The translations under genes and the position numbers were made by a program. Shown piece after piece: positions 12,663-23,876 of a DNA stretch of 64,000 nt (positions are counted from its first letter, which is position 1; the number at the start of each line of letters is the position of its first letter). The DNA is from Nigrospora sphaerica (lineage: Eukaryota > Ascomycota > Sordariomycetes > Amphisphaeriales > Apiosporaceae): NCBI GenBank assembly GCA_018287875.1, contig JAGVVL010000022.1, positions 4,092,001-4,156,000 on the forward strand, read 5' to 3'. The notes under the pieces are model-generated. The model saw only the letters and a list, made by a program, of their open reading frames with translations. It was not told the origin of the DNA and did not search any database.

Positions 12663-12916
12663 GCTCCGGGTCGGCCGATGCTCGGCTTTTTCTTTCCCGT
12701 CACGAGAATACACGCATAGGGAGGAGAGGACACAGACGTACCTACTCATACACAAGGATTTTTATCATTCAGCAGAATTTCCTTACAAGTAGAGGAACCA
12801 ACGAATCATCCGTCAATCCGGGACGTAGACCGCGTCTGCAAGGTCCCGTTTCGTCCTTCTCATATGTGGTCGTTGCTTGCGGTCCCTTCTCCATCCATTT
12901 ACGCGCACTACAGGCG

Positions 12917-14029
12917 TTAGTAAAAATCATCGCCGTCCTCCGTCGTTTCGTCATCATAGTCCGAGTCATCCTCGTCCTCCGCCGCGTCGCTATCGAATTC
13001 GTCGTCCGTCTGGCGCCAGGCGTACTCGTCGCTCTCGTCGCCCTCGACGTCCTGGCTATGCTCGTGGGTCTCAGACTCATCGTCCTCTATGTAAATGGGC
13101 GCCGCGGCCGTCCCCCTCGCCGGGCGCGCCCGATTCCGCGTTATAGAGGTGGCCCGGGTTGTAGAGGTTGACGAGGCGGTAGGCGGGGACCGGGTCGAGG
13201 TCGCGGACTTCGCCACCGCAATTCCCTGGCCCTGTCGTTCCTGTCGCTTTCTGTCCTTCCTTTGCCTGCGCTTGGCGGCTCGCGATACTTGTTTCTGGGT
13301 CCGGACGGCGGCGTTCCCGGGATTCTGCGTTGCTGGCATCTCTTGGCCCTGTGCGGCCGGGCCCCCTTTCGACCTGTCCGATTTCCCGGCCCGGTCCTGG
13401 GGTTTCCGGCCCCGAGGCCGTCCCTTGGCCTTCCCCGGCGGTGGGGGCGGAAGCGGCTGGCCGCCCCAGGCGGCAACGACCTCCTCGATCCTGTTGCGGA
13501 CCGCCTGGCGAGCCTGGGCCTTGGCGACGCGGCGCCGGAGCTGGGCGTCGTAGTCGGTGTGCTGGTGGCGGATGTGGGCGCGCACGGCGAGGCGGGCGCG
13601 GGCGTCGACGTCGAGGGCGGCGGTGCGGCCGACGCGGCGGCTGTGTTTGCGCATGGCGCGGGCGACGACGGCCGGGGCCTCGGCGGGCGGGGCGCGGGGG
13701 AAGGCGCGGGCGATGGCGTCGGCGAAGCGGCGCTCGAGGCCGGCGTCGCGGCGCTCCACGGCGCGCGCGCGCTCCGCCCGCGTCGCCGCCTCGGCCGCGC
13801 GCACGGCGGCCGCCACCTCGCGCGGCACGAGCAGGCCGAGCGGCGGCGGCTTCCTCGCCCGCCCGTCCGCCCCGACGACCGCGTAGACGGTGCGCCGCGC
13901 CTCGCGCGTGCGCCGCCGGCACTGCGCCGTCACGTACACGTCGCCCTTGGGCACGAAGACGTACCCCGGCGGCAGGGGCGCGCCGGCCCGCACCTGGGGC
14001 TCGGCGCTCGGCGCCACGGCGCGCGGCAT
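12917..14029 (-). CDS. DUF2293 domain protein with acidic C-terminal tail
   Basis: Intronless, 370 residues. I chose the ATG at 14029 because it is the first ATG in the frame and has a CGACC context; the frame stays open upstream but has no earlier ATG. The N-terminal half holds the DUF2293 pattern: PPGYVFVPKGDVYVT near the start, then HSRRVGRTAALD and LAVRAHIRHQHTDYD. Next comes a basic Lys/Arg/Gln-rich linker (about residues 220-300), and the final 60 residues are strongly Asp/Glu-rich. The role of DUF2293 is unknown. The basic and acidic segments suggest a nuclear or nucleic-acid-associated protein, which is inference only. Confidence 0.85.
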   Translation of the reverse strand: MPRAVAPSAEPQVRAGAPLPPGYVFVPKGDVYVTAQCRRRTREARRTVYAVVGADGRARKPPPLGLLVPREVAAAVRAAEAATRAERARAVERRDAGLERRFADAIARAFPRAPPAEAPAVVARAMRKHSRRVGRTAALDVDARARLAVRAHIRHQHTDYDAQLRRRVAKAQARQAVRNRIEEVVAAWGGQPLPPPPPGKAKGRPRGRKPQDRAGKSDRSKGGPAAQGQEMPATQNPGNAAVRTQKQVSRAAKRRQRKDRKRQERQGQGIAVAKSATSTRSPPTASSTSTTRATSITRNRARPARGTAAAPIYIEDDESETHEHSQDVEGDESDEYAWRQTDDEFDSDAAEDEDDSDYDDETTEDGDDFY

Positions 14030-15274
14030 GGTCGTGGCGGGCGCTCGTTCTTTCGTTGTGGACGAGGACCAGGTAGTTTGGGTGCGTGCGCGGCGGTTGG
14101 GCAATGGAGATGACGCTGCGGTGATAGCACTTCCGTATTGCCAGTAGGACTGGGCAAGAGGGTTTGCGAATGGTCTTGCCGAAACCAAGGTCTCGTACGA
14201 GCGTGCGAGAAACGTCTAAAATCCCCTGGTCGTCGATGCTCACGTATTGCGAGGGTGCGAACCAAGTATGTGGTGGCTGATTGTATCGCCCTTTTGCAGT
14301 TGTGGATTCAACTCCCGCAATCTTCTTTGACCGTGTCTGGAGTAATCGTTGACCCAGTACGTAGGATGGATTCAAACAAAGAAAAAGGCACAAAAGGAAA
14401 GCATCGCAAGTTGCGTGCTGTTCCCGGAGGTGGACGAAGAAGGCGGGAGACGTGAAAACGAGCGTGTAGACTAAGGCTGGGACGCTGAAGGTATGCAAGG
14501 ATAGGGTGGAAACCGCCTGAGGCTGCCGAGCGGGAAGGGAGAGTTTGGCGAAGAGATCAAATGGAAAGACGCAGTCCAAGCCACACAAGAAGCAAATGAA
14601 TTCAATGAAAACGGGTACTGGGCGGGTTGCCACGGGGACCCTGCGGGCGTGGTGAAGTTTGAGGTTGCCTGGTCGCGACAGAGACCGTGTGCAGGATGAA
14701 TCATGAGGTGACTTGAATACTTACTTACATAAGCACTTATGTACTAAGTAGGTGCTGTCAGAGGCTACAGTGCCCAATAGATCCAGCAGTCAAAAACATG
14801 TCTACCACATACTTAGCCGACAGGCACAACATACTAAACAGTGCCTGGAGAAGTAGGTTAAGTACTATGCAGTGTCGCGGCTGCCTCCTTCGGAGCCGTT
14901 CCCAATATTGTTACTGCGGGGTGTCACAGGGCAGTGGACGGCACTAACACCAGGCCAACCTTGATTGGCGGGGTTGCCGATCACCCTTTCTAGCTTGAGC
15001 TGCTACAGCCGCCTAGGTACCGCTAGCATCTCCGATACAGGTAAAGTAGCGCTGCGAATATGTTTCATTCCTCCGGCCTTTGGAACATGGTCTATATACA
15101 AGTGGAACACACTTATCAGCCCCAGTCAGTTCCCTATCATACACACTCTCCATCACCCATTTATACCCGCATCTATTTTTTTTTTGCCCCAGATACTCTA
15201 GAAACAACCAACCTTAACAGACTTCTCAAAAGCACCAGATGATAGGCCCACCGCCAGGGATTCCTCCTTCAGCA
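14030..15274. other. Intergenic region with a short AT-rich patch
   Basis: Upstream region of the DUF2293 gene and 3' flank of the ORF ending at 15275. The 14700-14890 part is AT-rich with a perfect 8-base inverted repeat (TACATAAG/CTTATGTA) around 14729-14746. No gene seen. Confidence 0.45.
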
Positions 15275-15952
15275 TTACTCACGAGGACCAAGGCCGCGGT
15301 GGTCCCAGTCCAGAGCAAAATTGTAGGTAGGAACCCCGTGGCCTTTGCGACGTACCTCAAGATCTGCCTCAAGATCTTCTAGCATCTCCGTTGCTTTGTC
15401 GAATAAGTCTGGATAGAAGGAAGCTATGTCGTGGTGGCGGATGGCTCGCAAGCCCCAACAGTTCGTCGGCGCGCCGGCCACCAGGTCCCGTAACTGCACA
15501 TCGTCGCACAAGAATATGATGTGATTAGGGGGGATAGCGTGGATGTTGACGAAGGCGGCGATGAGCATTTTGCTGCCGATCCGGGGGTCGTCCAGCTTGA
15601 TGGCAATGTTTAACATGCCGGCAGGGCGTCCAGGGACGGCGGCTGCGGTTACGTAGCCCCCCCGATGACCATTTCCCCGGGACGCGGGCTGAGAACCCAG
15701 GGTCAGGTTGATGGGCTGGTCCAACACCAGCAGGTCGACGACCGGCACCATGGATACCAACGACTTGAAAACGCCCCCAAAATGCAGCAAATCGCCGCCG
15801 CGGCGCGGGCACGCCGAGGTCAACCGCACCTTCTCGTAACACACACGCACTCGAATGACATGGGGCGTTCCCCAGACCACGAGCTCGTGGTGCCTGGTGC
15901 CCACGACGGGTGAAGAGTCGGGAGTGACGCCGGCGACCTGGGTGAACGACAT
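15275..15952 (-). CDS. Hypothetical protein, no recognised family
   Basis: Intronless frame from an ATG at 15952, 225 residues. The composition looks protein-like: a hydrophobic central part with IIFLCDDVQLRDLVAG and a C-terminal charged helix (EMLEDLEADLEVRRKGHG). No signal peptide or membrane helix is evident. I do not recognise the family. The stop codon overlaps a strong donor consensus (GTGAGT), so the true transcript may splice here and continue into a further exon downstream at lower coordinates. If so, the C-terminus given here is too short. Confidence 0.6.
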   Translation of the reverse strand: MSFTQVAGVTPDSSPVVGTRHHELVVWGTPHVIRVRVCYEKVRLTSACPRRGGDLLHFGGVFKSLVSMVPVVDLLVLDQPINLTLGSQPASRGNGHRGGYVTAAAVPGRPAGMLNIAIKLDDPRIGSKMLIAAFVNIHAIPPNHIIFLCDDVQLRDLVAGAPTNCWGLRAIRHHDIASFYPDLFDKATEMLEDLEADLEVRRKGHGVPTYNFALDWDHRGLGPRE

Positions 15953-17737
15953 AGGACTGAGTCTTTCTGAGACGACGTGCTTAGATCCAGAATAGTTTTG
16001 CGGGAAGAGTACAATTCGAGAAAGTAACGCCTTCTAAGAGGTGGGAAGGTGGTCAAGAAAGACTTGTTCAGGTGGTAGTTGAGCCGAGTTCACATAAGTA
16101 AAGAGCTGCCGCGTCCTAGTCAGCAGAAGGATTGGTGCTCAAAAATTCCTTCATGGTGCCCCCATGAGGCCCAAGTACGCCTTTATACGTGGACTTCACT
16201 TGGCAGGCCCTATGGTACATGTTCCTTATCTGTTAGCAGCAGGCCATTCGGTACCTATGATTGGGCCAGAAGAACAAGGAATGCTGCAAGGTATGAGTAG
16301 GACTGGTCGTCAAGTACCATGTCGTGCCCTTGCTTGGTGACCCAGTTATGAGCTTGGCCGTCTCTTAGCCCTGGCCCTCATACATTGAAGCCAAAACCAA
16401 GAAGCAGCGGGATGGCCAAGGTGAGCAGCATTGTCATTTGCCCATGAGATCCCGGCAGAGCACCACGTTGATAGATCGCCGACACCATCAATGGCTGGGG
16501 TGGGCGACTCCATGGCGTGTCTCTCGGAACCGGTGTCGTCGACGACAACCAGCTGCAGGACATGCTGCAAGTTACGACATTCCGGTGCAATTGCTCTCTC
16601 GTCCCCAAGCTCGCCGTCTGGTCCTCGAAACGACACTGTAACGAGACGACCGTGACACAGGCGAATACAAGAACCTACACCGCCAAGAAGGAAAGATGAG
16701 ATCATCATGATCTTTCACGTGATCTCGCGTAAACCTGGCGTCCTTCTAGAAATCACATCCGCCCGACGCGCGAGAATTGTTCACCCATACCTGCAACCCT
16801 GTCATGGCTGCACCTGGGATGCGTACATGGGGTGACCTGAGTCAACCTTACCTGGCTACGTGTACGTAATCCACCTAAATAGCCAACCAAAGGTTCGCCG
16901 CGCACGGGAGAACAGGGAAAAATTATTTCGGTTGGAGGGTAGCGGCCGGACCGATCACCTAAACTATTTTTCAATTAAACTAATCTCGTTTCACCGGTCG
17001 CGCTGGCGACGCGTTGGCGACGCGCGACGGGCTCGCCGGGACCAATCGCGGGTGTAGAGGTCATGAGGGACCGGTGTAGCTAGTCGCGTTTCGCGGCTAC
17101 CCCAAGCCGCTAGCTGTCCGGGAGACGAAGAGGAAACTGACGGGCAGCTATTCCATATACAACCGGCCACACGGCACACCGAATGTGTATCCCATGGAAA
17201 TATACAGCTACGAGGTAGGTAGTGGTTCCAAGATAGGCGTGATGCAGTTGGTGGTGGGGCAATAAGCAGGGGCGGAAGCAGGACCGGCTGGCAGCCCTGC
17301 CTTAAGTGCTTCGCTGATCCAAACGGGAAAGGCTAATGCTGGACGGCATGAAACAGGCGGAAGAGAGGGGCTGGTTATCGGTTGTCTGCTTCGAACATTG
17401 CCGCATCTCTTTTTCCACGTTAGGGACCCTTGTCTAACAGTAAACAACGACGGCACTTGACGTGTTTTGTCTTGTGGCTCCTCCGTCCGTCAACACTAGG
17501 GTCCATCCTTGCGAACGCTACTACGCGCCGAACCGCCGAACCGCCGAACAGCCTTTCCCTCCAGTGCCTGATTAGGAGCTCCTCTGGGGCCGATCGATGC
17601 CAGAAAGCTTCCCCCGCCTTCCCCACCCAGCGACGAGACCGACGTGTGGAGGTTAGTTGGGAAACAAAACTGCCTGGATACTGACACCCGAACGTTCCCG
17701 TGTCCCTCGTCGTGAAAACAAAACCGACTCACAAACG
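15953..17737. other. Intergenic region with one weak small-ORF candidate
   Basis: No supported gene. A minus-strand frame at 16346-16708 begins with an ATG and a hydrophobic stretch, and an overlapping frame ends in a hydrophobic tail near 16378. Together these could be a small secreted or GPI-anchored protein with a hidden intron. Splice sites joining them were not convincing. Confidence 0.35.
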
Positions 17738-18453
17738 ATGGCCGGCCCGGTCTACCACGGACGGAGCCTCTCGGGCGCGACGCTGCCGTCCCTGGCGCCC
17801 GCCACCAAGTTCGTGCTCGTCGTCGTGCGGCGCGGCACCGAGGACGACGGGCCTGAGGCTCGCAAGCTGGTCCTATCCAACAAGCTGGCCATCCCCGACC
17901 TCGGCGCCCTAACCATGGCCGCGCTCCGGGAGCGTCTGGTGCTGTGCGCGCGCATGTGGGTGACTTCTTCTTCGGCATTCCCTCTTCCCAACCCATTGTA
18001 TGGTTCCTGCATATGCAGGATTAGCCAAAAAGTGGTGGCAAGCACGCTGACCACCCGAGGACGCGCCACAGACCCTTGTTCCCCTCGCGTCACGTCTTCT
18101 GCACGGCCGCCGGCGACGAGGTCGTCGACGAGTCCATGAGCGTCGCCGAGTATATGCGGCTTGAGGTACGTCTGTGTGTTTTGATGTGTTTACCAACACC
18201 GGCATCCTCCTGCCCCTTGTCCACGCCGTCCCCCACAGATTGCCACAGCTGTTGCTGCCGCCCACGTCAACATCGCACCGACCGCTGAAACTCTCTGCCC
18301 ATACAGAACCGCCCGTTGGAGCGCAAAGCCGGCCTGCCTGCCGTATCCGTCTACTATCGCAGCTGCGAGAGCGAGACGAAGCCTCGCCTAGCGTCCCTGT
18401 CCTCGGAAATCGACCCGTCCATTGCTGGCATCACCGCTCAGGGGTGGCGGTAG
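17738..18453 (+). CDS. Small three-exon gene, probably truncated at its 3' end
   Basis: Proposed exons 17738-17955, 18072-18165 and 18307-18453 give 152 residues. Donors are GTGGGT and GTACGT. Joining the exons rebuilds a continuous protein-like chain: LVVVRRGTEDDGPEARKL, then HVFCTAAGDEVVDESMSVAEYMRLENRP, then AGLPAVSVYYRSC. The middle resembles the short N-terminal region found ahead of larger domains in some fungal MACPF-like proteins; this is a weak recollection, not a firm assignment. The frame meets TAG at 18451 but stays open for about 24 more codons to a good GTGAGT donor at 18524, just before the satellite tract. This suggests the ancestral protein was longer. An alternative acceptor near 18240 would change the third exon. 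Confidence 0.5.
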
Positions 18454-18640
18454 ACAAGCCATGGTTGGTTGTGGGAGAGGCTCCGGCGCCTTCGCGCGTT
18501 TATGGATACTGTACCGGGAGAAGGTGAGTGGCCAGCAGACGTTAGTTCCGAATATCATATCTGCTCTCTGTAACCTACGTAGCTTTAAGTAGCAATGTCT
18601 GCTAAAAAGAATGTCTGCCTAAAAAAGTACCTTGTATCTC

Positions 18641-19217
18641 CAACCCTTCCTTCGTTCTTTCCCTTTCTCATTCCCTTCCCTATTCCATTTCCCTTCCACT
18701 TCCCCTTCCACTCCCCCTGCCCCTCCCATTCCATTCCCCTTCCCCTTCCCCTTCCATTCCCCTTCCATTCCCCTTCCTCTTCCCCTTCCCCTTCCCCTTC
18801 CATTCCCCTTCCCCTTCCCCTTCTTCTTCCCCTTCGTCTTCCCCTTCGTCTTCCCCTTCCCCTTCGCCTTCCCATTCGCCTTCCCCTTCCCCTTCCATTT
18901 CCCCTTCCACTCCCTCTTCCCTCCCTCTTCCACTCCCTCTTCCCTCCCTCTTCCACTCCCTCTTCCACTCCCTCTTCCACTCCCTCTTCCACTCCCTCTT
19001 CCACTCCCTCTTCCACTCCCTCTTCCACTCCCTCTTCCACTCCCTCTTCCACTCCCTCTTCCACTCCCTCTTCCACTCCCTCTTCCACTCCCTCTTCCAT
19101 TCCACTTCCACTTCCCCTTCCATTCCACTTCCCCTTCCCCTTCCCCTTCCATTCCACTTCCCCTTCCCCTTTCCCTTCCTCTTTCCCTTCCTCTTTCCCT
19201 TCCCCTTCCCCCTCCTT
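18641..19217. repeat. Polypyrimidine tract with a 12-base satellite
   Basis: About 577 bases made almost only of C and T on the + strand, with occasional A or G. The core at 18949-19092 is about twelve near-perfect tandem copies of the 12-mer TCTTCCACTCCC; the flanks are CCTTCC-type hexamer variants. Because A and G are nearly absent, most reading frames on both strands stay open for 500 bases or more (Ser-Thr-Pro or Glu-Trp-Lys-Arg repeats). None of these should be taken as a gene. Such homopurine-homopyrimidine tracts can form triplex DNA. Confidence 0.95.
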
Positions 19218-19936
19218 AAAAGAATCACAAGTAAGACACATAAATTAGAACCAAGAAAGGCTCTAAGTGCATGCTACATAAATTTTAAGCTATTTAAAAG
19301 AATAAAAATACACAACTACATGACCATGAATTGTTATTCCTTTACAAACTTGAACTTAAAACACATGAATACGTCGTATATGCGAAGGGACGTTCTTACT
19401 TCGGCACATGTCAGGCCAGTCTCCAAGCCAGTCTACCGGGGTAGTTCTGCAAGTCGGTTTACAGGACGGCCCAGCTCTCTTCCCTTCACTCTCCAGCACC
19501 ACTCTCCAAGAACCCGGAATGCTGACCAGGTCTCCGCCGACGAAGTTGGTGCTAAATGGCTTGAAGGTCTGGCGGGGCAGGCTTAGCAGGCAGGCCTTGG
19601 CATCTAGTGGAACGAGCAGATGTCCAAGATATGAATAGGCAATCTAGGTAGGAGACATAGTATGGGCCTGTAAATACAAACCACACTAAAGGTATTTCTG
19701 CTCACGTCCCCCATATTCTCTTGCTAAAGTAAGGATGGATCATCACGTTTTGGTAAGTGTGTCATAGCAAGCGCACGACAAGGCACAAACGTTAGGTTCG
19801 GTTTCATGGGAAAGGCTAGGTGTAGCCGTAATAAAGATTACGAGGTGGCTACTTGCTAACATCCCGAGGTCTCCGCAAGGCTCTCATTTGGCTACCTCTA
19901 CGCCCCAACGTGGTCGCACATCCCCAGCTACACTCC
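19218..19936. other. Intergenic region, AT-rich next to the satellite
   Basis: 3' flank of the CE3-type esterase gene. The first 150 bases after the satellite are AT-rich. No gene seen. Confidence 0.5.
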
Positions 19937-20888
19937 CTACGAGCACTGCGAATACCATTCGTTCGAGGCCTTGCAGGATCCGGAAGCGCAGCACTTGGGG
20001 CCGGTGAAGCCCTGGCCGCCGCATTGGCCCCAGAGGGGGGCGCAGTTGCCGGCGGGCGCGGTCGGGGTCGGGGTCTGGCTGGGGACGGGATCGGGGCCGC
20101 CGACGGCGCCGCCGAGGACGGCCTTGACGGCGTCGACGAGCTTGGGGCCGACGACACCGGCGATGAAGCGGTCGCCGGCGGCGTTGGGGTGGACGCCGTC
20201 GCCCTCAAGCATGGCGTTGGTAAAGCCGGCGGCGCGCGAGGCGTCGGCGACGACGATGGGGCTCTGCGCCGTCGAGCGCTGCGCCGCCCAGCCGGGGATG
20301 GCGGTGTTGACGGCCTCGACCGTCGGGTCGCTCCAGCTCGTGGGGATGATACGGTCGACGATGACGCGCACGCGCGGGTTGGCCGCACGCATGGCGTTGA
20401 GCATGGTCGTGTAGGCGTCGAGGATGGTCGCCGCCGACCGCTTGCCGATGTTGACGTCGTTGGTGCCCAGCATGAACTGCACCACGTCGGGCTTGGTCGC
20501 CTGCACCCATCCCGCGATGTTGTTGCGCGCAATGTCGTACGCCTGCCACCCCGAGTGCCCCTCGTGGTCCGCGTCGAAGCCCGCCGGCGCCGCGCCGCAC
20601 TTGCTCTGCAGCGAGCGCTGGCTGCCCACAAAGTCCACCGAGTTCGCCAGCCCCGCGTTGCTCAGCTGCGTCCACACCTGCGGCCGCCAGCACGTGATCT
20701 CCGTGATGGAGTCGCCGAGGAGCACTGTGCGTCAGATGTTAGGAGACTTCCTCGGCAGACAAGTGTGGGTGGTCGAATGTATTGTTAAAGGAAGGGGATA
20801 CGGGGGCAGACATACTGACTTTGACCTTTTGCGCCGAGGCGCCGGCCAGAAGCCCCGCCGCCACGGTGACGAGAGGAGTGATGTGCAT
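19937..20888 (-). CDS. Secreted SGNH/GDSL esterase (CE3 acetyl-xylan-esterase type) with C-terminal CBM1
   Basis: Two exons (20816-20888, 19937-20724) across a 91-base intron with a GTATGT donor give 286 residues. Residues 1-19 are a signal peptide. The SGNH blocks are in order: GDSIT with nucleophile Ser30, GHSGW (about 80-84), GTND (Asn113) and DGVHPN with Asp200 and His203. These are the catalytic and oxyanion residues of the family; the block I form ([11 protein letters not shown]) fits carbohydrate esterase family 3. After a Pro/Thr linker, residues 252-286 form a fungal cellulose-binding module CBM1 ([15 protein letters not shown], ending in WYSQC). The likely role is removal of acetyl groups from xylan while bound to cellulose. 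Splicing restores the codon before LLGDS. Confidence 0.93.
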
Positions 20889-23423
20889 GATGGTGAGTAA
20901 TACAGTGGGAGAGACGACGACGACGATGAGGACCGAGGTTGACGAACAGGGGCGAGAGACAGGTCCGGCTGCGGGAAGAACGCAAGTGATGTTTCCCCCC
21001 TTCGACCCCGTAGCCGGGCACTCCGTCTTTTTATCCCCGACGTCTTCGTGCTGCATCGTTTCTCTCCCCCTGCCATCCCTATTTAGAACAAACAACGTCC
21101 GGCCGCGGCACTCACTACCCGAGCCCAAGACCCCGGGCGGACCGCCTCCGCGACTTGCCTAAAGCGGACACGCAAGGCCCCGCCGCTGGCAGTCGAAAAT
21201 GAAGTGCCCCATCCCGCCAATGCGTGCGCCCCCGAAACGCGGGGGACCCCAGGATCGCGATTGGTGGAATTGATGCACTTTTCATCTGTCCAAAAGAACA
21301 AACCCCCCGTTCCCTTGGGGCGAGGAGGCGTCCCCACCAGAGCCTTCAGTGAATGACCGTTTGACTCGCCAAGAAACCTCAGCCTGAGATCGGACGGAAG
21401 GCAGAAGTATTTGCGGTGGATGCATGGAAGAATTCCATTGGAGTCTTCGGGGAGAGGGATGATGCCGGTGTTATGGCTTGCATTTTTATATCCGACGCAA
21501 GGCTGTACGGTGGCATCGGATGAGCGGCAGGCACCGGATTGGCGGGTTCGGGGAGTGAATATCTGAATGCGGTGTCGCGCAGATCAGGGACGTATCGGAT
21601 ATATCAGGCACGCGTCGTACCGTGTATGATGCGCGCCCACGGGGATGGATCATATAAGGCACGCAGTCCGGGAGCCACGCTCAGCGCCGCGCGAGCCTCC
21701 TTCTTCACCGGGATGCCCACGTCTTGAGTTGGTGTTGGCGAAGACGGGCTGGGAAGGGGGTCGGCTGAAGATTGCGTTTTAAAGAGCAACCACGTGGATG
21801 AGACGGACTTGGCCTCATCGACCACCAGATTCCAGTCTCTTGAGACGATCCAATTTACCGAGGGTTGGGTCTTGGCGATGACGACGGAAGATGCGTCCAT
21901 CAAACGGCCGCCTATTCCTCTCTCTTCCTCTCCCAAACGCCGACATCACCACTCGGCCCCCACCAAGACCCTTGATCAGCAAGCCACCATGTTCTGACCT
22001 TGGGGCTACACTGTAGCCGTTGAGGTTGCGCGCAAGAGCTCACGGCATTGCACGGCACGCTCCAGCAGGTCCGTGACGGCCTGGTGGATTGGGTGTAATG
22101 AAGCAGCTCGTCGGGATGCCGCCATCACCATCCCCCCCTCCATCCCGCACTGCACCATTGCAGCCCCAGGTCAGGCTCTAGGAACCCCCCAGGACACCAC
22201 CCGAACCTCGAAACGACCCATCTGGTTACGTGAATGCCACTGCCTCCGGAAACCCGCTTTCTCGGCCGACAACTCAGACAGCGTAGGACCCTGGCAGAAG
22301 CCGGGCTGTTGTTTAGACCCCGACAGCGCACTGATTTAGCCGCCGCGGGCCGAAAGTTGCCCGCATGACCAAATATAGCCCCCTCATCCACCCTTCGCTG
22401 ATGGAACCCTGACGATCCATTATTCGCCGGCAAAGGCCGGTAATATATCGAGCCGGATAAACATATGGCGCGACGCTAGGGCGCTCACCGTCACGGATCG
22501 CGGGCCCTGGACTGAACTTGGTGGAACGCATCGTAGAAAGCCACATAGAATCCCGGAGGGGGGCTCTTCAATACTTTCGCTGGGTAGTCAACCTTCCCGT
22601 ATCAGTTTTCGTCGTGAGAATACCAGTGTGAGCGACAGACCAGGGCGACTGCAATTATTTCGCTCTGGCTTCACAGCATTCTGAACGTCGTATCGAAGGA
22701 AGGAGGGAGAATACCAGTTAGACACCCGTACTCTCTGCTTGGTGCCAGCCCAGGTGATAAGTTCAGTCCGGCAAACGCAGTTGCTCAGTTAAACCACAGC
22801 AAAATGCGACTGCTGTGGTCGAGGTGCTTCAGCACATTTGCCTAGAATAAGCGTCTGGTCTGGGACGATAGCTTCCCCAAAGCTCGAGTACCTGGATAAC
22901 GTTGACTCTATTCCAGCGTGGCTCCGCGTCGTATGAGTGAAAAAAGGGTATCGATCGGTTTTCAATTCGCAGCCGAAGGCCACCATGACCTAAGCTAGTG
23001 CTCGTCGGCATTTATGTCTCCTCTGGTATCGCACCCTTGCACATATTGCTAGGGTGTTTCTCTAAAACAAAGCGTCAAGTTCCAGGCTCCCTGGGACCCC
23101 GTCGTGTTTCTTTCAAGACACCATGGCGTTCCCATATCAGGCCTGTGTCGTCCATCCCATGGTAAGTAATGATTGAACTTTCAACACCAACTTTCGGTTC
23201 GGCGCTTTTATTTTGTCGACGTGTATGACTCCCTGACTCTCCCTGGGCGGTTTTCCAAGCCTGCGAGGCCCCGACTAGCCGACTGGTAGGTTCACATTCG
23301 AGGGCTGGACGGGATGGCCGTTATACCCTTGGCGCCTGGATTTCTTCAGATCCCGCTGAGAACGTGATCATGCGGATTGCTGTGATATTTTCCGCGCGTG
23401 GGCGTCTTCGTCGCTGAACTGGT
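20889..23423. other. Long intergenic region, no gene seen
   Basis: Upstream region of the esterase and 3' flank of alb1. Frames of up to about 130 codons appear on both strands but overlap and show no domain. No RNA gene or repeat recognised. Confidence 0.5.
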
Positions 23424-23876
23424 TCACGCAATGTTCTCGATGTCCATGTTGAGTTGTTCCTCGACGGCCTTGTCGTCGTCGATGTCGGCGTCGTTCGCGG
23501 AATCGGCCGCGGCGGTGGTTTTGGCATCTGAAAAGGGAGAAGGGCGTAATCAGCATTCTTGCTTGCTCTTGGTATTCTCCTGTTTAGGAGGGAAAGGAAA
23601 CGTACCCTTCATCTCGACCTCGCCGGCAGCGGCCAGCTTGCGCTGGAGGGCGTGATGGGCGGCGCGGTCCAGCTTGCGCTGCTTCTTGGCACTGATGGCA
23701 CGATTAGGACCGCTCGTGGGCAGAAGACCGCCGCCGCCGCCGCGCGTGCGGTCGGCCTTCTCAACGCGGCTGGCCCGGCCCAGGACCGCCTGTTTCTGCG
23801 ACCGCTTGCGCGCCGCCGCCTGCCGCGCCGCCAAGCGGTTCTTGGACGGGCCGTTGGGGTTCTTAACCGAGGGCAT
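23424..23876 (-). CDS. alb1: Ribosome biogenesis protein Alb1
   Basis: Two exons (23606-23876 and 23424-23527) across a 78-base intron give 124 residues. The N-terminus MPSVKNPNGPSKNRLAARQA and the middle LLPTSGPNRAISAKKQRKLD are hallmark stretches of Alb1 (PF09135). The exon-2 tail is acidic and ends LNMDIENIA. In yeast, Alb1 shuttles with Arx1 on pre-60S particles during nuclear export; the same role is expected here. The protein is basic and small, and the length is usual for filamentous fungi. The intron phase rebuilds the EMKDA junction cleanly. Confidence 0.9.

Noticed and set aside
13077..14633. 518-codon minus-strand ORF overlapping the DUF2293 gene
   Set aside because: Wrong-frame shadow of the GC-rich DUF2293 gene; the product is a low-complexity Arg/Pro/Ala string.
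14700..14890. Possible small transposon (MITE) from an 8-base inverted repeat and repeated AAGTAGGT strings
   Set aside because: Arms are too short, and no target-site duplication or second copy was found in the window.
18595..19248. Five long ORFs of 177-218 codons on both strands
   Set aside because: They arise from the C/T-only satellite tract, which contains almost no stop trinucleotides; the products are simple repeats (Ser-Thr-Pro, Glu-Trp-Lys-Arg).
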